A stretch of DNA of 64,000 nt, taken from NCBI RefSeq assembly GCF_006658505.1, contig NZ_VFUZ01000015.1, positions 1 to 64,000 of the forward strand, written 5' to 3'. Below, piece by piece: positions 57,265-64,000 of this stretch (within the stretch, counting starts at the first letter, position 1; each line of letters begins with the position of its first letter). The position numbers and the translations under genes were made by a program. Origin of the DNA: Mesorhizobium sp. B2-4-15 (GTDB lineage Bacteria > Pseudomonadota > Alphaproteobacteria > Rhizobiales > Rhizobiaceae). A model generated the notes under the pieces. That model was not told where the DNA came from, made no database searches, and saw only the letters and a program-made list of their open reading frames with translations.

Positions 57265-57802
57265 ATACGCCGATATCCGTTTCACCGAGGTGACACCGGC
57301 AACACGCGTCAGCTTCGAGACCTTGTTCGAGCAGCCCGGTGCGCCGAAATACTGCTGGTGCATGGCCTGGCGACACGCCGGTCGCGAGCATATCCAGAAC
57401 GACGAGAAGAAACGTCGGATGATGGCGCTCATCGACGCCGGCACGCCGGTCGGCATCCTCGCCCATATCGACGGAAAGGCCGTCGCCTGGTGCTCGGTCG
57501 CGCCGCGCGAGACCTATCGCAAGCTTTCAAGTCAGCAGGACGACAGCGAGACGGGCGTCTGGTCGATCGTCTGCTTCTACGTGCCAAGGGCGTTGCGCCG
57601 CGGCGGCCTTGCTTCGGCCCTGCTCGATGCGGCCATTGACCATGCCTTTGCCAATGGCGCGCGCATCGTTGAGGCCTATCCGGTGGACGAAGCGTCGCCG
57701 AGCTATCGGTTCATGGGTTTTCGCGACATGTTTGCTGTTCGCGGTTTCCGCGAGGCCGGCATGGCCGGATCTCGCCGATATGTGATGCGGCTCGAGCATT
57801 GA
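57224..57802 (+). CDS. GNAT family N-acetyltransferase
   Basis: A 192-residue protein. AAGGA eight bases upstream of the ATG at 57224 fixes a start inside the AlkD-like gene. The acetyl-CoA-binding core is WSIVCFYVPRALRRGGLASA, with VEAYPVDEASPSYRFMGFRD in the C-terminal half. The N-terminal CWCMAWRHAGREHI is typical of a GNAT subgroup with paired cysteines. The substrate is unknown. The overlap suggests coupled expression with the repair gene. Confidence 0.85.
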   Translation: MPRRSNASPPEKSEYADIRFTEVTPATRVSFETLFEQPGAPKYCWCMAWRHAGREHIQNDEKKRRMMALIDAGTPVGILAHIDGKAVAWCSVAPRETYRKLSSQQDDSETGVWSIVCFYVPRALRRGGLASALLDAAIDHAFANGARIVEAYPVDEASPSYRFMGFRDMFAVRGFREAGMAGSRRYVMRLEH

Positions 57803-57846
57803 CGCCGTTGGCCTCGGCGTCTTTACTCCCCGCAAGGGAAGCGGCC

Positions 57847-58410
57847 ATGAACTGTTTCAAGTCGATCATAGCGCTCGCGGCGGCGCTGTCTCTCTCCATT
57901 GCCGGCGCCTCGGCCGCGACCATGCACATCTTCTGGAAGGATTTGCGCCCGGCCACCCAGGCGGTTGCCGGAGATGCCGGCCTGCCGATGATCGCGGCAA
58001 AATTGCCCGACCACGGCGAGACGCTGTCCGTTGGCCTGCAGGACAAGACCATACAATTAGCCGGCTATGCATTGCCGGTCGATCGCGACGGCGACCTCGT
58101 CTATCAGTTCCTGTTAGTGCCGTGGACGGGCGCATGCAGCCACATGCCGACGCCGCCGCCCAACCAGATCGTACTGGTTACGCCCGCCCATCCCTACAAG
58201 ATGTCGGAAGCTTACCAGCCGGTCGCCGTCACCGGTGCCCTGAAGCCGGACATGGAAAAAAGCCAGCTGTTCATCCTCGACGGCGTCAGCGTCATCCTGT
58301 CCGGTTACACCGTCCGCAAGGCGGAGGTGGTCGGTGTCGACACCGTGCCTGATACAATCACCCTGCCGGTGAACTCGCCTTGGACATTCCTCAACAAGAA
58401 GAAGAACTGA
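57847..58410 (+). CDS. DUF3299 exported protein
   Basis: A 187-residue protein from MNCFKSIIALAAALSLSIAG at 57847, with GGGAAG upstream. A signal peptide ends near GASAAT (residue ~25). The DUF3299 signature is QLAGYALPVDRDGDLVYQFL, then LVPWTGACSHMPTPPPNQIV with a single cysteine before the proline run. These periplasmic proteins are found near ABC-type or macrolide-export-like systems in some bacteria; no such genes are adjacent here. Function unknown. Confidence 0.8.
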   Translation: MNCFKSIIALAAALSLSIAGASAATMHIFWKDLRPATQAVAGDAGLPMIAAKLPDHGETLSVGLQDKTIQLAGYALPVDRDGDLVYQFLLVPWTGACSHMPTPPPNQIVLVTPAHPYKMSEAYQPVAVTGALKPDMEKSQLFILDGVSVILSGYTVRKAEVVGVDTVPDTITLPVNSPWTFLNKKKN

Positions 58411-58422
58411 TCGGATCGACGC

Positions 58423-58914
58423 TCAGGCAGCGTTGGCGCCTGATTCCTTATCCAACACCATGTAGTCGAGCGGGATTTCGGTGGTGTATTTGATCTGCTC
58501 CATGGCGAAGGACGACGACACGTCGCGAATTTCGATCTTGGCGATCAGCCGCTTGTAGAACGCGTCATAGGCAGCAATGTCTGGCACCACGACGCGCAGC
58601 AGATAGTCGACGTCGCCGCTCATGCGATAGAACTCGACCACCTCGGGAAATTCCTGGATGACCTCGGAAAACCGCCGCAGCCATTCGTGGCTGTGCGAAT
58701 TGGTGCGGATCGACACGAAGACGGTGACGCGCACATTGACCTTCTCGTGATCGAGAATGGCGACGCGCCGCTTGATGACGCCCTCCTCCTCGAGTTTCTG
58801 GATGCGGCGCCAGCAAGGCGTGGTCGACAGGCCGACCTTCTTGGCGACATCGGCAACAGCGAGCGTCGCGTCCTCCTGCAAGAGGCGGAGAATTTTTCGG
58901 TCAAGGCGGTCCAT
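58423..58914 (-). CDS. Lrp/AsnC family transcriptional regulator
   Basis: A 163-residue protein from MDRLDRKILRLLQEDATLAV at 58914, with AGGAG seven bases upstream; an ATG at 58968 is in frame but weaker. The helix-turn-helix is VADVAKKVGLSTTPCWRRIQ, and the RAM ligand domain runs from VRVTVFVSIRTNSHSHEWLR to the end. Lrp-type proteins respond to amino acids. The target is not visible; no divergent gene shares its promoter. Confidence 0.93.
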   Translation of the reverse strand: MDRLDRKILRLLQEDATLAVADVAKKVGLSTTPCWRRIQKLEEEGVIKRRVAILDHEKVNVRVTVFVSIRTNSHSHEWLRRFSEVIQEFPEVVEFYRMSGDVDYLLRVVVPDIAAYDAFYKRLIAKIEIRDVSSSFAMEQIKYTTEIPLDYMVLDKESGANAA

Positions 58915-59021
58915 CGGAGGCTCCTGGGGAATAGTTTCGCTATATTCCCTTTTATTCAGGCCGTTCACAAGAAAGAAATTCTGCTGATCGGCTTGAAAGC
59001 GAGTGATTTCTTGCGGATTGC

Positions 59022-59633
59022 CTAGGCGATGCGATATCGGATTTCCGACCGCAGGAAAGGCAGCAAATCCATTTCAAACCACGGATTCTGCTTCAGCCAG
59101 CCGGTGTTGCGCCAGGACGGATGTGGCAGCGGCAGCACTTTCGGGCCAACGGGATTGTCCCATATGGCCCGCCAGTCCATCACCGTTTCCGTCAGCGAAG
59201 GGCGGCGCGCGGCGCCCATATGCCAGGACTGCGCATAGATGCCGATCGTCAGCACCAGGTCGATCGCCGGCATCAGGGCCATCAATGGCGCGCGCCAGGC
59301 AGGAGCGCATTCGCGCCTGGGCGGCAGGTCACCGCCCTTGGCATCCTGGCCGGGAAAGCAGAAGCCCATCGGCACGATTGCGAATTTTTCGATGTCGTAG
59401 AATTCGTCGCTGGTCACGCCAAGCCAGCTACGCAGCCGGTCGCCGGAGGCATCGGTGAACGGCATGCCCGACAGGTGCACCTTGGTTCCCGGCGCCTGGC
59501 TGGCGATCAGAATGCGGGCGCTGGATGATGGCCGCAGCACCGGTCGCGGCTCATGCCGCAGTGGCTTGCCGATGGGATTTTCGACGCAAATGCGGCAGGC
59601 GCGGACCGTCGCGGCGAATCTGTCCAGTTCCAC
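59022..59633 (-). CDS. Uracil-DNA glycosylase family protein
   Basis: A 203-residue protein from the GTG at 59633, two bases after the GST stop; longer in-frame starts lie inside the GST gene. The UDG superfamily motifs are ILIASQAPGTKVHLSGMPFT (motif 1 region), GFCFPG and LPLPHPSWRNTGWLKQNPWF (motif 2 with histidine and the DNA-intercalating loop). Cysteines in RACRICVENP recall the iron-sulphur families but the full set is not evident. It removes uracil or related lesions, by family inference. Probably co-transcribed with GST. Confidence 0.85.
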   Translation of the reverse strand: MELDRFAATVRACRICVENPIGKPLRHEPRPVLRPSSSARILIASQAPGTKVHLSGMPFTDASGDRLRSWLGVTSDEFYDIEKFAIVPMGFCFPGQDAKGGDLPPRRECAPAWRAPLMALMPAIDLVLTIGIYAQSWHMGAARRPSLTETVMDWRAIWDNPVGPKVLPLPHPSWRNTGWLKQNPWFEMDLLPFLRSEIRYRIA

Positions 59634-59635
59634 GC

Positions 59636-60247
59636 TCAAGCGGCGGCACTCGGCCGGCTGGAGATCGCCTGATGCCAACGCAGCACATTGGTGCATTCCT
59701 CCGGCACCTCGATCCGTGCCGGCTTCATGAAGTCGATCGCGATCAGGCCGGTGATGTCGGCAATCGAATAGCTGTCGCCGGCGGCGAACTCCCGATTGGC
59801 CAACTCTCCGTCGAGGAGTTTCAGGAACGCTACCGCCTTCGGCTTGTTGGCCTCGCCCCATTCGGGGATCTGTGGGATTTCCCATTCCTTCATCGCCGGA
59901 TGGATATGGCGAAAGGCCTGGGCGACGCAACTGAGCAAATTGAACTCCATCCGTCTTTGCCACATCTCGACCAGCGCCTTGCCGAGCGCGCCACGTCCGA
60001 ACAGGGCTGGCTCCGGGTGCAACTCCTCGAAATAGCGGCAGATGGCGACGGATTCGGTGATGACGGTGCCGTCGTCAAGCTCCAGCACCGGCAGGCGTTG
60101 CAAAGGGTTGCGCGAACTCACCGCTTCGTTCTTGTGCTCCAGCGCGCCCATGTCGATGGATACCAGCGGAACCGAGATCCCCTTCTCTGCGAGGAAAACG
60201 CGAACCCGCCGCGGGTTGGGCGCCCGGCCGCCGTCGAAGAGTTTCAT
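59636..60247 (-). CDS. Glutathione S-transferase family protein
   Basis: A 203-residue protein from MKLFDGGRAPNPRRVRVFLA at 60247, with a strong ribosome-binding site (AAGGAGG). The thioredoxin-like N-domain has NPLQRLPVLELDDGTVITES (glutathione-binding TES region) and a helical C-domain with YSIADITGLIAIDFMKPA. The activating serine or tyrosine near the N-terminus is not obvious (GGRAPNPRR). It is likely to conjugate or reduce electrophiles. The UDG gene follows two bases downstream. Confidence 0.9.
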   Translation of the reverse strand: MKLFDGGRAPNPRRVRVFLAEKGISVPLVSIDMGALEHKNEAVSSRNPLQRLPVLELDDGTVITESVAICRYFEELHPEPALFGRGALGKALVEMWQRRMEFNLLSCVAQAFRHIHPAMKEWEIPQIPEWGEANKPKAVAFLKLLDGELANREFAAGDSYSIADITGLIAIDFMKPARIEVPEECTNVLRWHQAISSRPSAAA

Positions 60248-60278
60248 TCGATCCTCCTTCCCTTCCACCAGATACGCT

Positions 60279-60902
60279 TCACCAGAAGCGAAAGATCTCC
60301 CGCACGGCGTCACCGATGGACGCCAGCGTGCCGTGCTTGCGCTCGACAAGCTCGCCGCGATGGCTGGCGCGCCAGTCCTGCGGCCGATCGAACGTGCCCG
60401 CCCAGATACCAACCTTTGCCGCGCGCGCAATCGCTTGCTCGTTTTCGAAGTCGCCATAGGCGACGGCCCAGCCGGCCTCGACCTGAGCGCGGTTGAGATC
60501 GGTACCGCCGGCCATGCAATCGCCAAGCAACCGGCCATAGCGATCCCGTTGCCAGCCGCCGCAGGTGACCGGCCTGCCGGCGATCAGGCGCACCAGCGAC
60601 TGACGCGCCAGCGTGCCGCAGGGATAATCGGCGCCGTTCTTGCGGCAGGTCTGGGTGTATTCCGGGGCGTCGATGCCGCGCATGCGGATGCGTTCGGTGC
60701 GGAGCGTAATCGAATCGCCATCATTGACGACGGCCGCACCTTGCGTCTTGCGCGTCTCCACCCGGTCGAGGCGCGCCGCCAACAGGATCAGCAGGCCCAG
60801 AATGATCACGGTCAGCGCATAGTCCAGCATTTTGCGCCGCAGGCTTCTCGGGCGCGGCACCGCGTACCGCCGGTACGACCTTGGCGACCAGGAACGGCTC
60901 AT
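60279..60902 (-). CDS. Thermonuclease (SNase-like) family protein, membrane-anchored
   Basis: A 207-residue protein. After a basic N-terminus one membrane helix lies at about residues 26-44 (LDYALTVIILGLLILLAARL). The SNase domain follows: VVNDGDSITLRTERIRMRGI with DAPE, then CGTLARQSL and DRYGRLLG. The calcium-site aspartates and the catalytic arginine and glutamate regions are recognisable. It is probably an anchored periplasmic or extracellular nuclease. It is 31 bases upstream of the GST gene on the same strand. Confidence 0.85.
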   Translation of the reverse strand: MSRSWSPRSYRRYAVPRPRSLRRKMLDYALTVIILGLLILLAARLDRVETRKTQGAAVVNDGDSITLRTERIRMRGIDAPEYTQTCRKNGADYPCGTLARQSLVRLIAGRPVTCGGWQRDRYGRLLGDCMAGGTDLNRAQVEAGWAVAYGDFENEQAIARAAKVGIWAGTFDRPQDWRASHRGELVERKHGTLASIGDAVREIFRFW

Positions 60903-60978
60903 ATGGCAAACGGTTGGTTAATCATTCGAACGTAGCTTAACGCCTTGAAATCGCTGCGCGCATGAATTGAAGTTTTTG

Positions 60979-62499
60979 ATGCCCCTGCAACGCTCGAACA
61001 CAGCGGACAAGTTCATTGTGGACCGCAGGAAACCGCATCGCAACAGCGATGTGGCGCGCGCGGTGCGCAAGACGCGCGACCGTCTTTCGCAGCAGGCGGG
61101 CAATCCCGATTTCGACCGCGAACTCCTGAAACTCCACGCCCGCGCCATGACAAGCGGCGCCGTGGTCATCCCGCTACTCGTGCTGGCGATCGCCGCGGCT
61201 GGCCGGTTCGCCGGCGTCGGCAACGAGATCGGGCTCTGGGCGCTATTCACGCTTACCTGCTACACGATCGTCGCCTTCATGGCGCGGCGTATCGAGCGGA
61301 CGGAGGCTTCCGAGATCAACCCCTCGCAGGCACGAAGGGAGTTCCTGGCCGGCCATTTCCTTTGCGGTCTCGGCTGGGCCTGGTTCGTCTGGCTCGGCTG
61401 CGGCGCCTGCGCCCTCGACCAGTTCCAGGTGGTCAAGGCGGTGGTGCTGCTGCTTGCCATGGCCGGGACGGCGGTCATGGCCTCGTCCCTCAGCGGCGCA
61501 CTGTTGGCGACCTTCGCCGTACCGGTGGCGCTCTATGCCTATACCGGGGCCAAGCTGTGGATGCCGGTCGAGGCGATCATGGCGGCGCTGCTTGCCCTGT
61601 CGTTGCCTTTCTTCGCCTATGTCGCCCGTCACATCAATCGTTCCTCCTTGATGCTGTTGTCGTTCCGCTCCGAAAAGGACGCGCTGATCGCTGAACTGGA
61701 AACGGCGAAATCGATGTCGGACGAAGCGCGGCGACGAGCCGAGGATGCCAACCTGGCAAAGTCGCGCTTCCTCGCTTCGATGAGCCATGAGTTGCGCACG
61801 CCGCTCAATGCCATTCTCGGCTTTTCCGAAGTGATGGCGAACGAAGTGCTGGGGCCGATGAGCAATCCCACCTATCGCGACTATGCCCATGACGTCCATG
61901 ACTCAGGCCAGCATCTGCTCGATCTGATCAACGAGATCCTTGACCTGTCGCGCATCGAGGCCGGCCGTTACCAGCTCAATGAAGAGCCGGTGATGTTGCT
62001 CAACATCGTCGAGGATTGCTGCCACATGATGGAGTTGAAGGCGCGCAACAAGGACATCCGCGTCGTCCAGGATTTCGAACCGACATTGCCGCGGCTGTTC
62101 GCCGACGAGCGCGCGGTGCGCCAGATCACGCTCAACCTTCTGTCCAACGCCATCAAGTTCACCGCCACCGGCGGCGAAATCCGCGTCCGTGTCGGCTGGA
62201 CCGCGGGAGGCGGACAATACATTTCGATCAAGGACAATGGTCCCGGCATCCCCGAGGACGAGATCCCGATCGTGCTTTCAGCCTTCGGCCAGGGCTCGAT
62301 CGCCATCAAGAGCGCCGAACAGGGCACCGGCCTTGGCCTGCCCATCGTGCAAGGCTTGCTCGCCATGCACGGCGGCGAGTTCGAGCTGCATTCCAAGCTG
62401 CGCGAAGGCACAGAGGCGATCGCCATCTTCCCGCTGAGCCGAGTGATGGAAGAGCTGCCGGCGCTGCCGACCGCGGCGGTGGCGGCACGACGGCGGTAG
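60979..62499 (+). CDS. Membrane sensor histidine kinase
   Basis: A 506-residue protein from the ATG at 60979 (an upstream TTG at 60967 is possible). Residues ~55-220 have about six hydrophobic helices, followed by a short coiled-coil (ALIAELETAKSMSDEARRRA). The phosphoacceptor is H270 in FLASMSHELRTPLNAILGFS. The ATPase boxes are NLLSNAIKFT, SIKDNGPGIPEDE and GTGLGLPIVQGLLAMHGG. The overall form resembles PdhS/DivJ-like alphaproteobacterial kinases. No response regulator is adjacent, so the partner is elsewhere. Confidence 0.9.
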   Translation: MPLQRSNTADKFIVDRRKPHRNSDVARAVRKTRDRLSQQAGNPDFDRELLKLHARAMTSGAVVIPLLVLAIAAAGRFAGVGNEIGLWALFTLTCYTIVAFMARRIERTEASEINPSQARREFLAGHFLCGLGWAWFVWLGCGACALDQFQVVKAVVLLLAMAGTAVMASSLSGALLATFAVPVALYAYTGAKLWMPVEAIMAALLALSLPFFAYVARHINRSSLMLLSFRSEKDALIAELETAKSMSDEARRRAEDANLAKSRFLASMSHELRTPLNAILGFSEVMANEVLGPMSNPTYRDYAHDVHDSGQHLLDLINEILDLSRIEAGRYQLNEEPVMLLNIVEDCCHMMELKARNKDIRVVQDFEPTLPRLFADERAVRQITLNLLSNAIKFTATGGEIRVRVGWTAGGGQYISIKDNGPGIPEDEIPIVLSAFGQGSIAIKSAEQGTGLGLPIVQGLLAMHGGEFELHSKLREGTEAIAIFPLSRVMEELPALPTAAVAARRR

Positions 62500-62523
62500 A
62501 GGATCTCATCGGTGCGCGGGCGG

Positions 62524-63522
62524 CTATGCCCGCACTGCTGCTGCCATTCCCGAACTGGTCAGCGCCGCCGCCTTGATCAGGCCCGCGGCAAGCGCTGCCC
62601 CTGCCCCTTCGCCGTGGCTGATACCCAGGTCGAGCAGCGGCCGGAAGCCAAGCAACTCGGCGGCCCTTGCATGCGCGGGCTCCGGCGACAGGCTGGCGAG
62701 AACACAATGGTCGAGCGCTGCGGCGTTCGCGGCATACAGCACCGCCGCGGCTGCGGTTGCCGCAAAGCCGTCTAGCAGCACCGGGACGTTCTGCATCCGC
62801 GCGGCGAGGATGGCGCCGGCTATCGCCGCGAACTCGCGGCCGCCGACCCTGCGCAGCACTTCGAACGGGTCTTCGAGATGGCCGCCATGAAAGGCCAGGG
62901 CCGCATCGACCACCTCCGCCTTGCGGGCCTGCATCGCCGCATCGGCGCCGGATCCCGGACCAATCCAGTCGGCACCCCTGCCTCCGAACAGCGCGGCGAG
63001 CAGGGCGGCGGCGACAGTGGAATTGCCGACGCCGAGATCGCCGAGGCAAAGCAGATCGGTGCCGCCGGCGATCGCTTCCATGCCAAAGGCCATCGTGGCG
63101 GCACAGCCACGCTCGTCGAGCGCGGCATCCTCGATGATGTCGCCGGTCGGGATGTGCAGGGCAAGATCGAACACCTTCAGCCCGAGATCGTTGGCAATGC
63201 AGATCTGGTTGATCGCCGCACCCCCGGCCGCGCACAGCTCGACCGCGTTGGCGGTAGCCGCCACCGGCCGTGGCGAAATACCGTGCCTGACAACGCCATG
63301 ATTGCCGGCAAAGACAGCCATCAACGGCCTTGTCACGGCGGGCGGAGCCCGGCCGCTCCATGCGGCAAACCACGCGGCGATGTCCTCGATGCGGCCGAGC
63401 GAATTGCGTGGCTTGTCGGCCTTGGCAAACAGCGCGCGCACCTGCGCTTCAGCTTTGAGGTCGGCAGCAGGCAGGTTGTCGAGCAGGTTGCGAAAATCGT
63501 CGAAAGGCAGCGCGCTGGTCAT
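62524..63522 (-). CDS. cobT: Nicotinate-nucleotide-dimethylbenzimidazole phosphoribosyltransferase
   Basis: A 332-residue enzyme that makes alpha-ribazole phosphate for the lower loop of cobalamin. The start MTSALPFDDFRNLLDNLP at 63522 is preferred; an ATG five codons upstream (63537) is possible. Motifs: VFAGNHGVVRHGISPRP, GGTDLLCLGDLGVGNST, and the C-terminal ISHGEGAGAALAAGLIKAA with the catalytic glutamate. Length is normal. No cobalamin riboswitch is recognisable upstream. It is a lone cob gene here. Confidence 0.94.
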   Translation of the reverse strand: MTSALPFDDFRNLLDNLPAADLKAEAQVRALFAKADKPRNSLGRIEDIAAWFAAWSGRAPPAVTRPLMAVFAGNHGVVRHGISPRPVAATANAVELCAAGGAAINQICIANDLGLKVFDLALHIPTGDIIEDAALDERGCAATMAFGMEAIAGGTDLLCLGDLGVGNSTVAAALLAALFGGRGADWIGPGSGADAAMQARKAEVVDAALAFHGGHLEDPFEVLRRVGGREFAAIAGAILAARMQNVPVLLDGFAATAAAAVLYAANAAALDHCVLASLSPEPAHARAAELLGFRPLLDLGISHGEGAGAALAAGLIKAAALTSSGMAAAVRA

Positions 63523-63719
63523 GTCGTGAGCAATCATTCCTGGAGTTGGTGAGCGGCATAGCCGCGTTGCGCGATCGGCACAACCTTCCCTGATCATTGT
63601 CCCTGGTTGCCGCAAAGGCGGCCGCGGAAGGCGCGATCGCGAGGGCTTGCATTGGCTTTGCCGTTGCACCATGTGGGAGTGGAAGAGCGGATTCCGCACG
63701 GGTCCCTCGAGAGAAAGTC

Positions 63720-63950
63720 ATGACGGCCATCGAATCTCCCTGCATCCTGGTCTGTTCGATCGATGTGAAAACCGGCTTCTGCTTCGGTTGCGGCCGCACG
63801 CGCGATGAAATCGGCGCCTGGATGGGCATGACGCAGGAAGCACGCCGCAGTGTGATGGCTGAACTGCCGGCCCGGCTGGAAACGGTCGAGCGCCGGCCTC
63901 GCCGGGAAACGCGCCGTACCCGCATGGCGCGCGAACGCGACGCACTTTGA
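63720..63950 (+). CDS. DUF1289 protein, small cysteine-rich
   Basis: A 76-residue protein from the ATG at 63720. DUF1289 is recognised from SPCILVCSIDVKTGFCFGCG, with four cysteines that probably bind zinc or a cluster, followed by EIGAWMGMTQEARRSVMAEL and a basic tail. The function of DUF1289 is not established. The next gene begins ten bases later on the same strand. Confidence 0.88.
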   Translation: MTAIESPCILVCSIDVKTGFCFGCGRTRDEIGAWMGMTQEARRSVMAELPARLETVERRPRRETRRTRMARERDAL

Positions 63951-63960
63951 TGAGGCGGTG

Positions 63961-64000
63961 ATGGGCCGGTTATTCTGGATAGTGATGGCAGTGATCGGGG
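63961..64000 (+). CDS. Partial gene, N-terminus only; probable clan AA aspartic protease (TIGR02281 type)
   Basis: Only 13 codons are in the window: MGRLFWIVMAVIG, a basic-hydrophobic membrane-anchor start. GAGGCGGTG directly precedes the ATG. In rhizobia the gene after a DUF1289 gene is often a TIGR02281 family membrane-anchored retropepsin-like protease with just such an N-terminus; the identification rests on that context and not on a domain. Confidence 0.5.
   Translation, partial: MGRLFWIVMAVIG

Noticed and set aside
63523..63719. A cobalamin riboswitch before cobT
   Set aside because: No B12-box-like sequence or large fold is evident.
1..64000. CRISPR arrays or intact insertion sequences
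   Set aside because: No regularly spaced repeats, no transposase gene and no terminal inverted repeats with target duplications were seen.

Overview
The window looks like a piece of a Mesorhizobium-type (Rhizobiales, Alphaproteobacteria) chromosome. The coding sequence is GC-rich with a strong third-position GC preference. The gene set (rlpA, tmk-holB-metG-tatD, rimO, phosphatidylcholine synthase, IalB-type protein, hspQ, moaA/mobA/mobB, cobT, DUF930, DUF1289) and the many ATGA/GTGA-coupled operons are typical of that group. The genus is inferred from gene families and order, not from a database search.

Layout. (1) 1-4660 is accessory DNA with small, mostly uncharacterised genes: a DNA-binding-like protein, an XRE regulator divergent from a coupled three-gene operon headed by a Tat-signal protein, and two related small acidic proteins. 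It ends at 4661-4699 in the 5' half of a tRNA-Ser(UGA) gene, cut exactly at the end of the anticodon loop, which looks like the junction of an integrated element. (2) 4976-12578 is core: rlpA, a DacA-like protein with unusual catalytic motifs, then tmk-holB-metG-tatD-metallohydrolase. (3) 12592-16124 is a scar: a broken acetyltransferase, a tRNA-like fragment, a PAP2 phosphatase and decayed prophage-like genes with single-base frameshifts. (4) 16178-31264 holds a DUF2161 nuclease-like gene, DUF930, TerC, rimO, a four-gene nucleoside/BMP-type ABC importer on the minus strand, quinone reductase, a minus-strand cluster pcs-DUF1326-DUF2182, a UbiH-type monooxygenase, hspQ and an IalB-like gene. 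(5) 31498-44998 holds a peptide-type binding protein, a DsbA-like protein, a fused SbmA/BacA-like ABC transporter, mgtE with a structured leader, gor, DUF2059-rpiA, gph, tRNA-Val(CAC), a PepSY protein and an L,D-transpeptidase. (6) 45210-52998 holds a degraded SDR gene, rhodanese, a hydrolase/MarR divergent pair with visible operator repeats, and molybdenum cofactor genes moaA, mobA and mobB. (7) 53145-63961 holds a polar amino-acid ABC transporter without its ATPase, a dehydrogenase, DNA repair genes (AlkD-like, uracil-DNA glycosylase), GST, a nuclease, a histidine kinase, cobT, DUF1289 and the first codons of a probable aspartic protease.

Shared themes are cell-envelope maintenance (RlpA, DacA-like, L,D-transpeptidase, PAP2, phosphatidylcholine synthase), redox defence (Gor, DsbA-like, GST, quinone reductase), cofactor synthesis (Moco, cobalamin) and uptake of nucleosides, peptides, amino acids and magnesium.

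The points most worth following up are the split tRNA-Ser junction with its small-gene operons, the DacA-like protein lacking the SxN and KTG motifs, the coupled pcs-DUF1326 pair with DUF2182 just upstream, the BacA-like ABC transporter, the mgtE leader, and the compensating frameshifts in the phage relic.
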